64,000 nt of DNA, from NCBI RefSeq assembly GCF_009674885.1, contig NZ_WKKA01000005.1, positions 1 to 64,000 of the forward strand. The letters run 5' to 3'. This stretch comes from Paracoccus sp. S-4012 (lineage in GTDB: Bacteria > Pseudomonadota > Alphaproteobacteria > Rhodobacterales > Rhodobacteraceae). The notes beneath the pieces were generated by a model. That model was given only the letters and a program-made list of their open reading frames with translations. It was not told the DNA's origin and did not search any database. Numbering within the stretch: position 1 is the first letter of the stretch; the number at the start of each line of letters is the position of its first letter. Made by a program: the position numbers and the translations under genes. This document shows, piece after piece, positions 9,575 through 17,749 of this stretch.

Positions 9575-9636
9575 CAAGGGCTCGGACTCCCGTAGGTGGC
9601 TGAGCCGCATGGTCGGGCACATCCCGCTGGCATGAT

Positions 9637-10674
9637 GTGCCGATCTCGCCGTATCCTTTGCCGATGGCGCCAGCTTCGCCCTTCAACCTGACCTTCGTCC
9701 TGTTCGACGGCTTCTCGAACATGGTGCTGGCCAGCGCGATCGAGCCGCTGCGAGCGGCATGCGATCTGTCCGGCCGCCGCCTCTTCTCATGGCAACTGGC
9801 CTCGCCAGAGGGCGCTGCCGCGACCAGTTCCTCCCGACTGTCGATCGGCGTCGACCTGCCGCTGGCCTCGGTGGGAGCAACGGATGCGCTGATACTTGTG
9901 GCGGGGTATGGCGTCCGCGACCACTTGCGCCGCGAGACGCTGCAGGCGATCCTGCAGAAGGTGCGGGGCATGCCGCTCATCGGCGGCTTCGACACCGGCG
10001 CCTGGCTGCTGGCCGCCGCGGGTGTCCTGACGGGCCGCCGTGCGTCCATTCACTGGATGGAGCGGGAGGCACTGGCCGAGGCCTTCCCGGAGATTCTGGT
10101 CGAGGACGCGCCCGTGGTCCGCGACGGGCCATTCCTTACCTGCGGGGGAGCGCAAGCCGTGCTGAATTGGTCACTGGATCTGATCGGCCACCGTGCGGAC
10201 CCGGCGCTGCAGTTCGACGTCTCCAACATGTTCGGCCGCGATCCGTCGCACGGCAACAGGCCACCCCTGCCAAACCGCCCCGAGCCGATGCAGGCCGGCC
10301 TGCTGCCGCCCTCACTGCAGCGCGCCGTGGTGGCGATGCGCCAAACAGCGGACCAGCCGCAGCCTCTGGCGCGTATCGCGGAGCGGGCGGCCGTCTCGGA
10401 GCGCACGCTGGACCGCCTGATGCGCGCACACCTTGGGGTCGCGGCGGGACAGTATTATCGCACCATCCGCCTCGCGCATGCCCGCGCGCTGGCAACCGAG
10501 ACGAAGCTTCCCCTGCCAGACATCGCCGCGCGCACCGGCTTCGCCTCCGCTTCCACCCTCGCCCGGGCTTACCGCAAACACTATTGCGAGACGCTCGGCG
10601 AAAGCCGCCGCCACGGCAATCAGAACCGAAGTCCCGCGAGATCGGGCGATTCTCGTTCATGCAGCGCCAGATGA
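9637..10674 (+). CDS. GlxA-family AraC-type regulator (CdhR-like)
   Basis: A 345-residue regulator with an N-terminal DJ-1/PfpI-type (class I glutamine amidotransferase-like) domain (residues ~15-190) and a C-terminal AraC/XylS double helix-turn-helix (~225-325), containing [21 protein letters not shown] and [21 protein letters not shown]. CdhR, the activator of carnitine catabolism in Pseudomonas, has this architecture. The gene is divergent from the cdhC-like gene with a ~60-base gap, so it probably controls the carnitine operon. The start is unclear: GTG at 9637 is the longest, ATG at 9664 leaves the domain intact. The last ~20 residues are low-complexity and run up to an IS66 fragment, so the C-terminus may be altered by the junction. 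Confidence 0.82.
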   Translation: MPISPYPLPMAPASPFNLTFVLFDGFSNMVLASAIEPLRAACDLSGRRLFSWQLASPEGAAATSSSRLSIGVDLPLASVGATDALILVAGYGVRDHLRRETLQAILQKVRGMPLIGGFDTGAWLLAAAGVLTGRRASIHWMEREALAEAFPEILVEDAPVVRDGPFLTCGGAQAVLNWSLDLIGHRADPALQFDVSNMFGRDPSHGNRPPLPNRPEPMQAGLLPPSLQRAVVAMRQTADQPQPLARIAERAAVSERTLDRLMRAHLGVAAGQYYRTIRLAHARALATETKLPLPDIAARTGFASASTLARAYRKHYCETLGESRRHGNQNRSPARSGDSRSCSAR

Positions 10675-10678
10675 GCTC

Positions 10679-10789
10679 GTCTTCCGCCTGATGCGAGCGG
10701 ACAGGATCAAGATCCTGATCTGGGACAAGACCGGGCTGGTGCTGATCCACAGGCGCCTGGAAGGCGGCAAGTTCGTTTGGCCACAGGTG
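10679..10789 (+). pseudogene. IS66-type TnpB (Orf2) fragment
   Basis: The translated stretch reads LMRADRIKILIWDKTGLVLI followed by HRRLEGGKFVWPQV. This matches the core of IS66-family TnpB proteins, which contain DRVKILxWDxxGxxLxxKRLExGxFxWP. Only ~37 residues remain, overlapping the end of the regulator gene on the left and joined to an amidohydrolase fragment on the right. No inverted repeats were identified. It is a relic. Confidence 0.65.
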
Positions 10790-10843
10790 CGCAACAGGGG
10801 GCGCCGGCGCTGTTGGCTGCCTCTTCGAAGGGCTGCAGTGGCG

Positions 10844-11022
10844 GCGCGCATCATGGGGGTGGAGGACCGCCGTGGCGCCATCGAGCCGGGCAAGCTCGCC
10901 GATCTCGTGGTGCTGAACCAGAACCCGTTGCAGGTGCCCGGCGACGCGATCCGCGACACCAAAGCGTGATGACCGTGGTCGGCGGCATGATCGTTCATCA
11001 GGCGCCGGACACGGATGCTTGA
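10844..11022 (+). pseudogene. Amidohydrolase C-terminal remnant
   Basis: Translation gives ARIMGVEDRRGAIEPGKLAD and onward to GDAIRDT, then after a one-base deletion near 10966 the next frame gives MTVVGGMIVHQAP. This is the last ~58 residues of the intact YtcJ-like amidohydrolase at 17750-19381, with close identity. The homology starts abruptly at GCGCGCATCATGG and continues past the stop into a conserved hairpin with an identical 10-base gap, so the piece came from duplication or recombination rather than chance. Confidence 0.8.
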
Positions 11023-11032
11023 GCCCAATTGC

Positions 11033-11056
11033 GCCCACCCGGACGTCCGGGTGGGC
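11033..11056. terminator. 24-bp palindrome after the amidohydrolase remnant
   Basis: GCCCACCCGGA-CG-TCCGGGTGGGC is a perfect palindrome beginning 10 bases after the remnant's stop codon. The same position behind the intact gene (19392-19415) carries a hairpin of different sequence but intact pairing, which suggests the stem was under selection as a transcription terminator. No T-tract follows. Confidence 0.55.
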
Positions 11057-11204
11057 ATCCGGCGGCGGCACTCCTTGCTCTCGGCGGAAGCTGCTGCATC
11101 CCTGCTGTGTAAGCAGGGAGTGTCTGAAACTCTGTCTATCTGGCCTCAGGCCCCATCACCCATTTTCAGCCATAGCTCGCGGTCCATGCGGTTAGCAGAT
11201 ACGT

Positions 11205-11828
11205 TCAAGCGGCGAAGCGCTCACCAAACATTATGGCGAGCTGATTGCGGGCGGCAACCCTCTCCCGAACAGCACTGCCGCCCTTCTCGAAAGCGCGGAT
11301 CGCCAGGTAGATCAGCTTGGTTGCCGCCTCTTCGGTCGGGAACGAGCCCTTGGTTTTGAGGGTTTTCCGCAGCACCCGGTTCAGCGATTCCACGGCGTTC
11401 GTGGTGTAGCGGCTGTCGGCGTCGCGGATCTTCACCCGCAGCGCGTCGAAAATGACGATCGGATGCATCCGATCCAGCGCCCGGTGCTGTCAGTCCCGGA
11501 CCTCCTCCAGCACGGCATCGGTGATGCGGCTGAACCCGCAGGCCATAGAGATCCTCGAGATGAGCCTGGATGTCCCGCACCGATAAGCCGGCCGCTCGCC
11601 ATCCGAGCCCTTCACGCGCTTCGTCGCGGTCCCGTTCCGGCGGTTGGCCTGTTCGGGCGGCGGTTCGGCACCGGCCTCATAGCCCCGATGCGCGGTCAGT
11701 TCGGCGCCGAGCATGCGCACCATGAGCCGAACCTTCAGTTCCTTCATCAGCCCGGCATCGCCGAGCAAATCCTCAGGCCGCGTGCAGCCCTTCAGCAGTT
11801 CGTCCAGCAACTCGATGGAAATCCTCAT
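11205..11828 (-). pseudogene. IS256-family transposase remnant
   Basis: N-terminal residues (ELLDELLKG, MKELKVRLMVRMLGAELTAH, then NRRNGTATKRVKG) and the C-terminal block (YTTNAVESLNRVLRKTLKTK, FPTEEAATKLIYLAI, NQLAIMFGERFA) are IS256 transposase. At least four lesions are visible: frame changes around RDIQAHLEDLYG, a small deletion before SRITDAVLEEV, a TGG-to-TGA-like stop at 11490-11492 before QHRALDRMHP, and a junction near 11421 that joins PIVIFDALRVKIRD straight to ADSRYTTNAVES, removing about 160 residues of the catalytic core. The element is dead. Confidence 0.85.
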
Positions 11829-11905
11829 CGTCCTTGCTCCTCTCAAGGAAGCATGGACCGGATCAGTCATACGCAGAAGATCGGACACCTCTCGGAGGCA
11901 CCCGC

Positions 11906-12112
11906 GAGGAGGCATTGCGCCTGTGGACCATCGAGAGCGCCTATTTCCTCGGCGCCGAGGAAGATCGCGGCTCGATCGAGGTCGGGAAGCTTGCCGACCT
12001 GGCCGTTTTGTCGGGGGATCCGATGTCGGTCTCGGACGAGGAGCTGAAGTCGCTGACCGCAGAGTTGACGATGCTGGGCGGTGAGGTGGTTCACGGTTCG
12101 CTGGAGCAGTAG
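11906..12112 (+). pseudogene. Second amidohydrolase C-terminal remnant
   Basis: The 68-residue tail reads EEALRLWTIESAYFLGAEED, then GSIEVGKLADLAVLSGDPMS and ends AELTMLGGEVVHGS. This is the C-terminal beta-sandwich return of an amidohydrolase family 3 (YtcJ-like) enzyme, but of a different subgroup from the copy at 17750-19381. The catalytic barrel is absent and an IS256 relic lies directly upstream, so the rest was probably lost with the insertion. Confidence 0.7.
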
Positions 12113-12400
12113 CGGCGCGGAACGGATACGCCCGCGGGAGCCTCCCCGCGGGTAACGATGCGCCGCGACAGGATGGCCAGCTTGGTCGAGGCACTGGCTG
12201 GGAAGAACCGGGCGAGCCGCGTGGTGCTTGACCGTAGCCCCCATCACCGTGCGCTCTCGGAGACTCTGGGCGGCCCCGTGCAGGTCGCGCGAGCGCGTTC
12301 CAGGTTGGGAGGCCGCCGGTGAGAGCGGGGTCTCCATCGCCCTCCCACTGGCTCTGCGGACTCAGCGCGCTAGTGGGGTGCCTTCCGCCGCATGTCGGGA

Positions 12401-12946
12401 TCAGGACAGCGGTGAAACACGCAGCTCTTCGGCGACATCGTCATCGAGCGGCGTATCGTAGGTCATAAGGATGAAGCCGAGGATCGAGTAGAAGCCGACG
12501 GTCGCCATCAGGTCGAAGACCGCCTCGCGTCCGAGTTCCGTGGACAGTGCAGCTTCTGTCTCGCGGCTCAGCCGGCGGTCCGTGAAGAGTTCGTCCACGG
12601 CTCGCGCGATCAGCGCGTCCTCGCCTTCGACCTGCTCGCAACCGAGGGCGGCGATGCGGCGATCCTCCATGCCCAATTGTAGGGCGCGGTAGACGTGGTG
12701 CGACCATTCGTAGGACGAGCCCATGTGATACGCCGCGCGCAGGATCACCACCTCGGAGCGGAGCGCACCGAGGGCACTCTCCTTCACCACATGCTGGCGC
12801 AGCGGCGCCCAGGCGCGCAGCAGCGCCGGGTGATGCGCCATCGTGCGGTAGACATTGAGGGCGCCCGCGAAGCCTTCGCGCAGCTCGGCGATCTCAGTGG
12901 GCAATTCGGCGTCGCCGAGCGGCTTCAGCGACGTGGGGTCGGGCAT
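12401..12946 (-). CDS. Carboxymuconolactone decarboxylase family protein
   Basis: A 181-residue cytosolic alpha-helical protein of the CMD/AhpD superfamily; the central block reads LRSEVVILRAAYHMGSSYEW followed by SHHVYRALQLG. There is no CxxC, so it is not a peroxiredoxin-reductase-type AhpD. The ATG at 12946 is chosen because AGGAGC lies just upstream and the longer frame adds only non-family residues. A broken paralogue lies at 421-882. It is downstream of a LysR gene on the same strand (130-base gap). The reaction is not known; ring-opened aromatic or lactone substrates are typical of characterised relatives. Confidence 0.8.
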   Translation of the reverse strand: MPDPTSLKPLGDAELPTEIAELREGFAGALNVYRTMAHHPALLRAWAPLRQHVVKESALGALRSEVVILRAAYHMGSSYEWSHHVYRALQLGMEDRRIAALGCEQVEGEDALIARAVDELFTDRRLSRETEAALSTELGREAVFDLMATVGFYSILGFILMTYDTPLDDDVAEELRVSPLS

Positions 12947-13076
12947 AAGGGGGCTCCTGTATGGTCTGCAGCGAGGCGTTCGGCCGCTTGGCCGACCTTT
13001 GCAGGGTGGCATTCCGCATACGCCTTACAGATCACGCTGATCAGGTTTACTCCGGTTCAATACGCAGTTTTCTTCA

Positions 13077-13967
13077 TCATATGCACCGCAGTTCTTCCAG
13101 CAATTCGTCAAGGAACACCCTGCCCGCAAGCTGAAGGGAGCGTCGCGTGCGGTAGATAGCATGGATGGAAACCGTTGGCGGCCGCCAGCCGAGCAAGACT
13201 AAGCGCAAGCGCCCTGCTGCTAGATCAGCCCGACACTGCGTGAGCGGGAGGCGCGTCATACCGAGACCTCCGAGTGCTGCCTTGTGCGCGATCTTGAGGT
13301 TGTTGGTCACCATCCGGGTCCGCACTCCGACCTCCGCCACCTCCCCTTGGTCGGAGACGATCCGCCACAGCGTCCGGCGCTCTTCTTCCAGCCAGCCGAT
13401 CGCAGGCAGGTCGATCAGGTCGTTCGGTTCCGTCAAAGTCGGCGCGGCATGCAGCCAGTCGGGACTGGCGACGAGAGCATACTCGGTCTGCCGCAGCCGC
13501 CGCGCGATCATGTCTGTGTCTGGCAGTTCCTGCCGCGATGCGACGAGAGCGATGTCGTAGGCATCCATGTTCGCGGGTTTCGTGCCATCCGTGGTGTCCA
13601 GCGTGATGACCACCTGCGGGTGCCGGTGCGAGAAGGCGACGCAGAAATCCGCGATCACGGTCTCGGTGAGGTAGGCAGGGCTGGCGATTCGCAGCGCTCC
13701 GGTCGGCTTCGACAGGCTCTCCTGAACGATCCCGAGCGCGATCTCGCCCTCGGCGCGGATGACCTCGCCCCTGCGAGCGAGGTCGAGACCGATTGGGGTG
13801 GGTGTGAAATGGCGAGAGGAGCGGTCGATCACCCGCACACCGAGACGGCGCTCCAGATCGTCGATCCGGCGGCTGAGGCGCGACTTGGGAATGCCGGTCC
13901 GGACGCTGGCGCGGGTGAAGCCGCCAGCGTCGATGACCTGAGACAGCAGCACCAGATCGTCATGCAT
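13077..13967 (-). CDS. LysR-family transcriptional regulator
   Basis: A 296-residue LysR protein: winged helix-turn-helix at residues 1-60 (VIDAGGFTRASVRTGIPKSR then LSRRIDDLERRLGVRVIDRS) and an effector-binding domain from ~90 onward. It diverges from the ABC transporter genes that start at 14303 across a ~335-base spacer, and lies upstream of the CMD-like gene. It probably controls one or both. The effector is unknown. Confidence 0.88.
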   Translation of the reverse strand: MHDDLVLLSQVIDAGGFTRASVRTGIPKSRLSRRIDDLERRLGVRVIDRSSRHFTPTPIGLDLARRGEVIRAEGEIALGIVQESLSKPTGALRIASPAYLTETVIADFCVAFSHRHPQVVITLDTTDGTKPANMDAYDIALVASRQELPDTDMIARRLRQTEYALVASPDWLHAAPTLTEPNDLIDLPAIGWLEEERRTLWRIVSDQGEVAEVGVRTRMVTNNLKIAHKAALGGLGMTRLPLTQCRADLAAGRLRLVLLGWRPPTVSIHAIYRTRRSLQLAGRVFLDELLEELRCI

Positions 13968-14302
13968 CGGGCGCAGACACCCCGCCTGTATCAGGACACA
14001 AGGTCTCGAAAACGGAACGGGCCGTCAAGCCTTGCAGGAACCAGCCGGTTCAGCTTGCCCACGCAGGACTCTAACTAAGCCAGATCAATAGCCTACTGCG
14101 CCCTTCGGTCACGCTGTCGGCCCCGGGGTCCCTTTCGAAAGCCCCCCGGATGGCAGCCCCTGCGGGGGCGGATTATCGAAAATGGGTTTACATGCACCTT
14201 GGTCACGATAGGGTCCCTTCAAGATCAAAGAAACCTCGACGGGAACCATCGGCTGCACCCAACTGGTCGGCCTGCCGGGTCGTCGCGAGAGGGAGTAAGA
14301 TC
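13968..14302. promoter_or_regulatory. Divergent spacer between LysR gene and ABC operon
   Basis: About 335 bases hold no gene. The position suggests promoters for both directions and a LysR operator. Visible features are the palindrome CTTTCGAAAG (14132-14141), a small GC hairpin CCCC-TGC-GGGG near 14158, and AT-richer DNA around 14175-14190. GAGGGAG, 8 bases before GTG 14303, is the ribosome binding site of the ATPase gene. No specific operator can be assigned from sequence alone. Confidence 0.4.
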
Positions 14303-15052
14303 GTGCAGCAGCCGATCATCAGCTTCTCCAATGTCGGCCTGAGTCTCGGCGGCATGACAATCTACGACGACATCACCTTCAATGTCGCGCCGGGTGAGTT
14401 CCTGTGCCTGCTTGGGCCGTCGGGCTGCGGCAAGTCGACCGCGCTGCGGCTGCTGGGGGATCTCCTGCCGCTGCAGACGGGGACCGTAACGGTTGCCGGG
14501 AAGACCCCGGCGGAAGCCTCCGAGCAACTCTCCTACGTCTTCCAGCAACCGCGGCTGCTACCCTGGCGCAACGCGCTCACCAATGCCGCATTCGGGATCG
14601 AGATGCGCCACCCCGAGGTGCCCAAGGCCGAACGCGAGAACCGGGCGCGGACTCAGCTGGAGCGGGTGGGCCTTGGGAAGGACATGGCGAAGATGCCGCT
14701 GATGCTGTCCGGCGGCGAGCGCCAGCGCGTCGCGATCGCCCGCGCGCTCGCGCTCGATCCCGAGATCATCCTGATGGATGAGCCGTTCTCGGCCCTTGAC
14801 CCGAACACCCGCCACCTGCTGCGCGATCAGATCATCGAGCTGTGGCAGCAGTCGGGCAAGACGGTGATCTTCGTCACCCACGACATGGACGAGGCGCTGT
14901 ATCTGGCCGACCGGATCGTGGTCTTTTCAGCCAAGCCTGCGCGCGTCGCTGCCGTGATCGAGGTGCCCGAGCCGCGCCCGCGCAACATCCTGCGCGACCC
15001 CGCGATGCTGCAGCGGCGCGACGAACTGCTGCAGCTGTTCTCCGACATCTGA
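14303..15052 (+). CDS. NitT/TauT-type ABC transporter ATPase
   Basis: A 249-residue ABC ATPase of the SsuB/TauB/NrtD type: Walker A GPSGCGKST, Q-loop region SYVFQQPRLLPW, signature LSGGERQR, Walker B ILMDEPFSALD, and the H-loop in FVTHDMDEALYLADR. GTG 14303 is chosen over the upstream ATG at 14150 because of the ribosome binding site 8 bases before it and because the family begins near this point. First gene of an ATPase - SBP - permease - permease operon followed by an amidohydrolase. Confidence 0.9.
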   Translation: MQQPIISFSNVGLSLGGMTIYDDITFNVAPGEFLCLLGPSGCGKSTALRLLGDLLPLQTGTVTVAGKTPAEASEQLSYVFQQPRLLPWRNALTNAAFGIEMRHPEVPKAERENRARTQLERVGLGKDMAKMPLMLSGGERQRVAIARALALDPEIILMDEPFSALDPNTRHLLRDQIIELWQQSGKTVIFVTHDMDEALYLADRIVVFSAKPARVAAVIEVPEPRPRNILRDPAMLQRRDELLQLFSDI

Positions 15053-15093
15053 CCCGGACGACCAACGAAAATGACCAGCCAACAGGAGTGACC

Positions 15094-16089
15094 ATGATCC
15101 GTTTTGCCGCAGCCGCCGCCTTTCTCCTGGCAGGCGCAGGGGCGGCCTTCGCCCAGGCCAAGACCATCACCTTCTCGCATCTCGCCAACCCGAGCCACGA
15201 GGCCGCGCTCTACGCCATCGAGCAGGGGATCGTGACCTCGGACAAGATCAAGGTGGAGGTCACCGCGCTCGACATCGCGGCGCTGCAGCAGGCGATCGCC
15301 GCGCGGACCTTCGACGTGGTCGAGGGAGCCGCGATGGCGGTTCCTCGCGCCAATGCGCGCGGTCTCGACCTGCAGATCATCGGCATCGCCCAGCGCGCGC
15401 ATGAGGAGGGCCTCGGCTCGACTATCTGGGTGAAGCCGGACAGCCCGATCCAGACCGCCGAAGATCTGAAGGGCAAGCGGGTCGGCGGCTACACGCTGTC
15501 GAGCGCCGGCATGACGCTGGTCCGCATCGCGCTGAACCAGGCGCACGGGCTGGATGTGAGCCCCGAGGGCGGCGACCTGCAATTCGTCGAGCTGCCCGAA
15601 TCGGCGCTCGCGGCGGCGCTGGCCGCGGGCAACGTCGACGCCTCGGTCCTGATCCATGCACAGGCCTACGAGGCGATGAAGTCGGGCGAGTTCCGCCCGG
15701 TCGTGCAACTCGGCAAGGACATGACCGAGAAGTTCGGCCTGCGGACCATCACCTCGGTGCTGGTCGCCTATGGCGACAAGCTGACCGAGGACCCGGAATC
15801 CTACCAGGAGTTCCTGCGGATGTTCCGCGAATCAGTGGACTATGCCCTCGCCAACCAGGAGGAGGTCTTCACCGCCGTCGGCGAGCAGGAGGACATCGAC
15901 CCCGAGTTCTTCACCACCTGGTTCACGAAATTCACCTCGATCCCGGTCTATATCAGCCAGAACGATCTCGACGCGATCGACATGCTCTGGACCGAGGCGA
16001 CCAAGCTCGGCGTGCTCGACGTGCCGCACACGACCGCGATCGAGGCCACTTGGGACGGTGCCGTCTTCGAAGGGGTCGAAGGGCGGTGA
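15094..16089 (+). CDS. ABC transporter substrate-binding protein, SsuA/NMT1-like
   Basis: A 331-residue periplasmic protein. ATG 15094 is preceded by AGGAG and opens into a clear signal peptide (MIRFAAAAAFLLAGAGAAFA, cleaved before QAKTITF). The mature fold is the NMT1/SsuA class, with SHEAALYAIEQG, and GKRVGGYTLSSAG as the mid-protein signature. The family binds aliphatic sulfonates, nitrate, pyrimidine precursors and varied aromatics or urea derivatives, so the ligand is open. The neighbouring amidohydrolase suggests an amide- or imide-like compound (inference). Confidence 0.87.
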   Translation: MIRFAAAAAFLLAGAGAAFAQAKTITFSHLANPSHEAALYAIEQGIVTSDKIKVEVTALDIAALQQAIAARTFDVVEGAAMAVPRANARGLDLQIIGIAQRAHEEGLGSTIWVKPDSPIQTAEDLKGKRVGGYTLSSAGMTLVRIALNQAHGLDVSPEGGDLQFVELPESALAAALAAGNVDASVLIHAQAYEAMKSGEFRPVVQLGKDMTEKFGLRTITSVLVAYGDKLTEDPESYQEFLRMFRESVDYALANQEEVFTAVGEQEDIDPEFFTTWFTKFTSIPVYISQNDLDAIDMLWTEATKLGVLDVPHTTAIEATWDGAVFEGVEGR

Positions 16090-16898
16090 CCGCTCTCGCC
16101 GACAACGTTCCCTATGCGGAACCGGACCGGGCGCGCAAGCGCGCCCGGAGCCGGCAGGTCTGGCTCGCCAACCTGCTGGTGCTGGCCTTCCTCGCGGCGT
16201 GGTGGGTCTATTCGCTGTTCGTGCCGGCCTATCAGATGCCGGGGCCGCAACTGGTCGCGGTGCGGATGGCCGAGTTCCTGATCGAGCCGCATCAGCGCGC
16301 GCAACTCGGCTGGTCGGTGTTCCACGTCCTGACCTCGATCGGCATCTCCTTCGTTATCGGCTTCGCGCTGGCGCTGGCGTCAAACACGCTTTGGCCGGTG
16401 CGCGGCTTCATCGACGACCGGCTGACGCCGTTCCTCAACGCCTTCTCCGGCATCGGCTGGCTGTTCATGGCGATGATGTGGTTCGGCGTGACCTCCTTCA
16501 CGGTGATTTTCGCCGTGACGCTGATCCTCATCCCCTTCGCGATCATCAACATCCGCACCGGCCTGCAGGAGCTGGACCACGAGATCGGAGAACTCGGGCG
16601 CAGCCTGACCCGCAACCCCGTGCGGATATTCTTCAAGCTGACGGTGCCGATGCTGGTGCCCTACCTGTTCGCCACGCTCAGGACCTCGTTCGGAGTCGCC
16701 TGGAAGGTGGTGCTGACGGCCGAGCTGTTCGGCGGCAGCGCCGGCGTCGGCTACATGCTGAACGCCGCCCGGCAGGAGTTCGACACCGAGACGATCTTCG
16801 CGGTGATCTGCTTCATCATCGTCTTCGTCTACCTCTGCGAGGTGGTGCTGTTCGCGCCGATCCAGCGGCGGCTGAAACGGAGGTTCGCGCGTGAATAA
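16086..16898 (+). CDS. NitT/TauT-type ABC transporter permease 1
   Basis: A 270-residue inner-membrane permease (SsuC/TauC class) with about six hydrophobic segments; the EAA-like loop includes IGELGRSLTRNPVRIFFKLT and the C-terminal half holds TSFGVAWKVVLTAELFGGSA. The GTG at 16086 overlaps the SBP stop (GTGA), indicating translational coupling. The presence of two different permeases implies a heterodimeric channel. Confidence 0.87.
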   Translation: MTALADNVPYAEPDRARKRARSRQVWLANLLVLAFLAAWWVYSLFVPAYQMPGPQLVAVRMAEFLIEPHQRAQLGWSVFHVLTSIGISFVIGFALALASNTLWPVRGFIDDRLTPFLNAFSGIGWLFMAMMWFGVTSFTVIFAVTLILIPFAIINIRTGLQELDHEIGELGRSLTRNPVRIFFKLTVPMLVPYLFATLRTSFGVAWKVVLTAELFGGSAGVGYMLNAARQEFDTETIFAVICFIIVFVYLCEVVLFAPIQRRLKRRFARE

Positions 16899-17667
16899 GC
16901 TGCTCTCTCCCGGCCAGCTCGCGACGCAGCGCCTCATCACCGAGGGCGGCGTGGTGATAGCCCTCGTCGCCTGGTGGCTCTTCGCGCGCGACCTGCCGGC
17001 CTTCGTGATGCCGACGCCGCTCATGGTGTTCGAGAAGGTGCTGCAGTTCTTCTACGACCCGCGCCTCGCCGGGCACGCCGCGATCAGCTTCCTGCGCGTC
17101 GGCGCCGCGGTCAGCATCGCCACCGTGCTGGCCATGGCGATCGGCCTTGCCACCCGGCGCTTCCCGATCCTCGAGGAGTTCGTCGAGCGGCGGCTGCTGA
17201 CCTTCCTCAACAGCTTCCCGTCGGTCGGCTGGGCGATCCTCGCGGTGATCTGGTTCCAGATATCCGACGCCACGGTGATCTTCATTCAGGTCGTGATCGT
17301 CCTGCCCTTCTGCCTCATCAACGTGCTTGAGGGCCTGCGCCAGCTGGACCCCGAGCTGATGGAGATGGGGCAGAGCTTCACCCGCGCGCGCCGGCGGCTG
17401 TTCCTGCGGCTGGTGCTGCCGCTGGTGATGCCGTTCCTGATGGCCGGGCTGCGGGTCGCCTACGGCATCGCCTGGAAGATCGCTCTCGTGTCGGAGCTGT
17501 TCGGGGCCCCCTCGGGGCTTGGCTACCTGCTGATGCAGGCGCAGGTGCGGGCGGATGCGACGCTGGTCTTCGCGTGTTGCCTCGTCATCGTGCTGATCTT
17601 CGGCACCGTGGACCGCTTCGTCCTGCGACCGCTCGCGCTGCGCTTCTCGGTCCGGCGCATGGCCTGA
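16891..17667 (+). CDS. NitT/TauT-type ABC transporter permease 2
   Basis: A 258-residue permease paralogous to its upstream neighbour. It contains LMEMGQSFTRARRRLFLRLV and AYGIAWKIALVSELFGAPSG, the same two landmarks as permease 1. GTG 16891 overlaps the previous gene by 8 bases. It completes the transporter; the amidohydrolase gene begins 82 bases later. Confidence 0.87.
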   Translation: MNKLLSPGQLATQRLITEGGVVIALVAWWLFARDLPAFVMPTPLMVFEKVLQFFYDPRLAGHAAISFLRVGAAVSIATVLAMAIGLATRRFPILEEFVERRLLTFLNSFPSVGWAILAVIWFQISDATVIFIQVVIVLPFCLINVLEGLRQLDPELMEMGQSFTRARRRLFLRLVLPLVMPFLMAGLRVAYGIAWKIALVSELFGAPSGLGYLLMQAQVRADATLVFACCLVIVLIFGTVDRFVLRPLALRFSVRRMA

Positions 17668-17749
17668 CCGCCAATCCGATCATCTCGTCCGATCCGGCCG
17701 CACTCCACGCAGCCGGGCCGTAAAACTCAACCTCGCGAAAGGGCTGCCC

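Noticed and set aside
7178..9595. Very long open frame (805 codons) on the plus strand
   Set aside because: It lies antisense to the SBP and BKACE genes, which have clear families, signal peptide and motifs. Its translation is rich in Arg, His, Val and Asp with no domain; it is an artefact of GC-rich codon bias.
10844..10970. Hybrid protein combining IS66, spacer and amidohydrolase tail in one open frame (10433-10969)
   Set aside because: The continuous frame is a coincidence of fused relics; each part lacks its active region and the upstream portion is antisense-like noise over the regulator gene.
14150..14220. Possible riboswitch upstream of the NitT-type operon
   Set aside because: Only a small GC hairpin and a short palindrome are visible; no conserved riboswitch core such as a TPP or glycine motif could be recognised.
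14150..14302. N-terminal extension of the NitT-type ATPase from ATG 14150
   Set aside because: The added 51 residues match nothing in the family, and a good ribosome binding site stands before GTG 14303.
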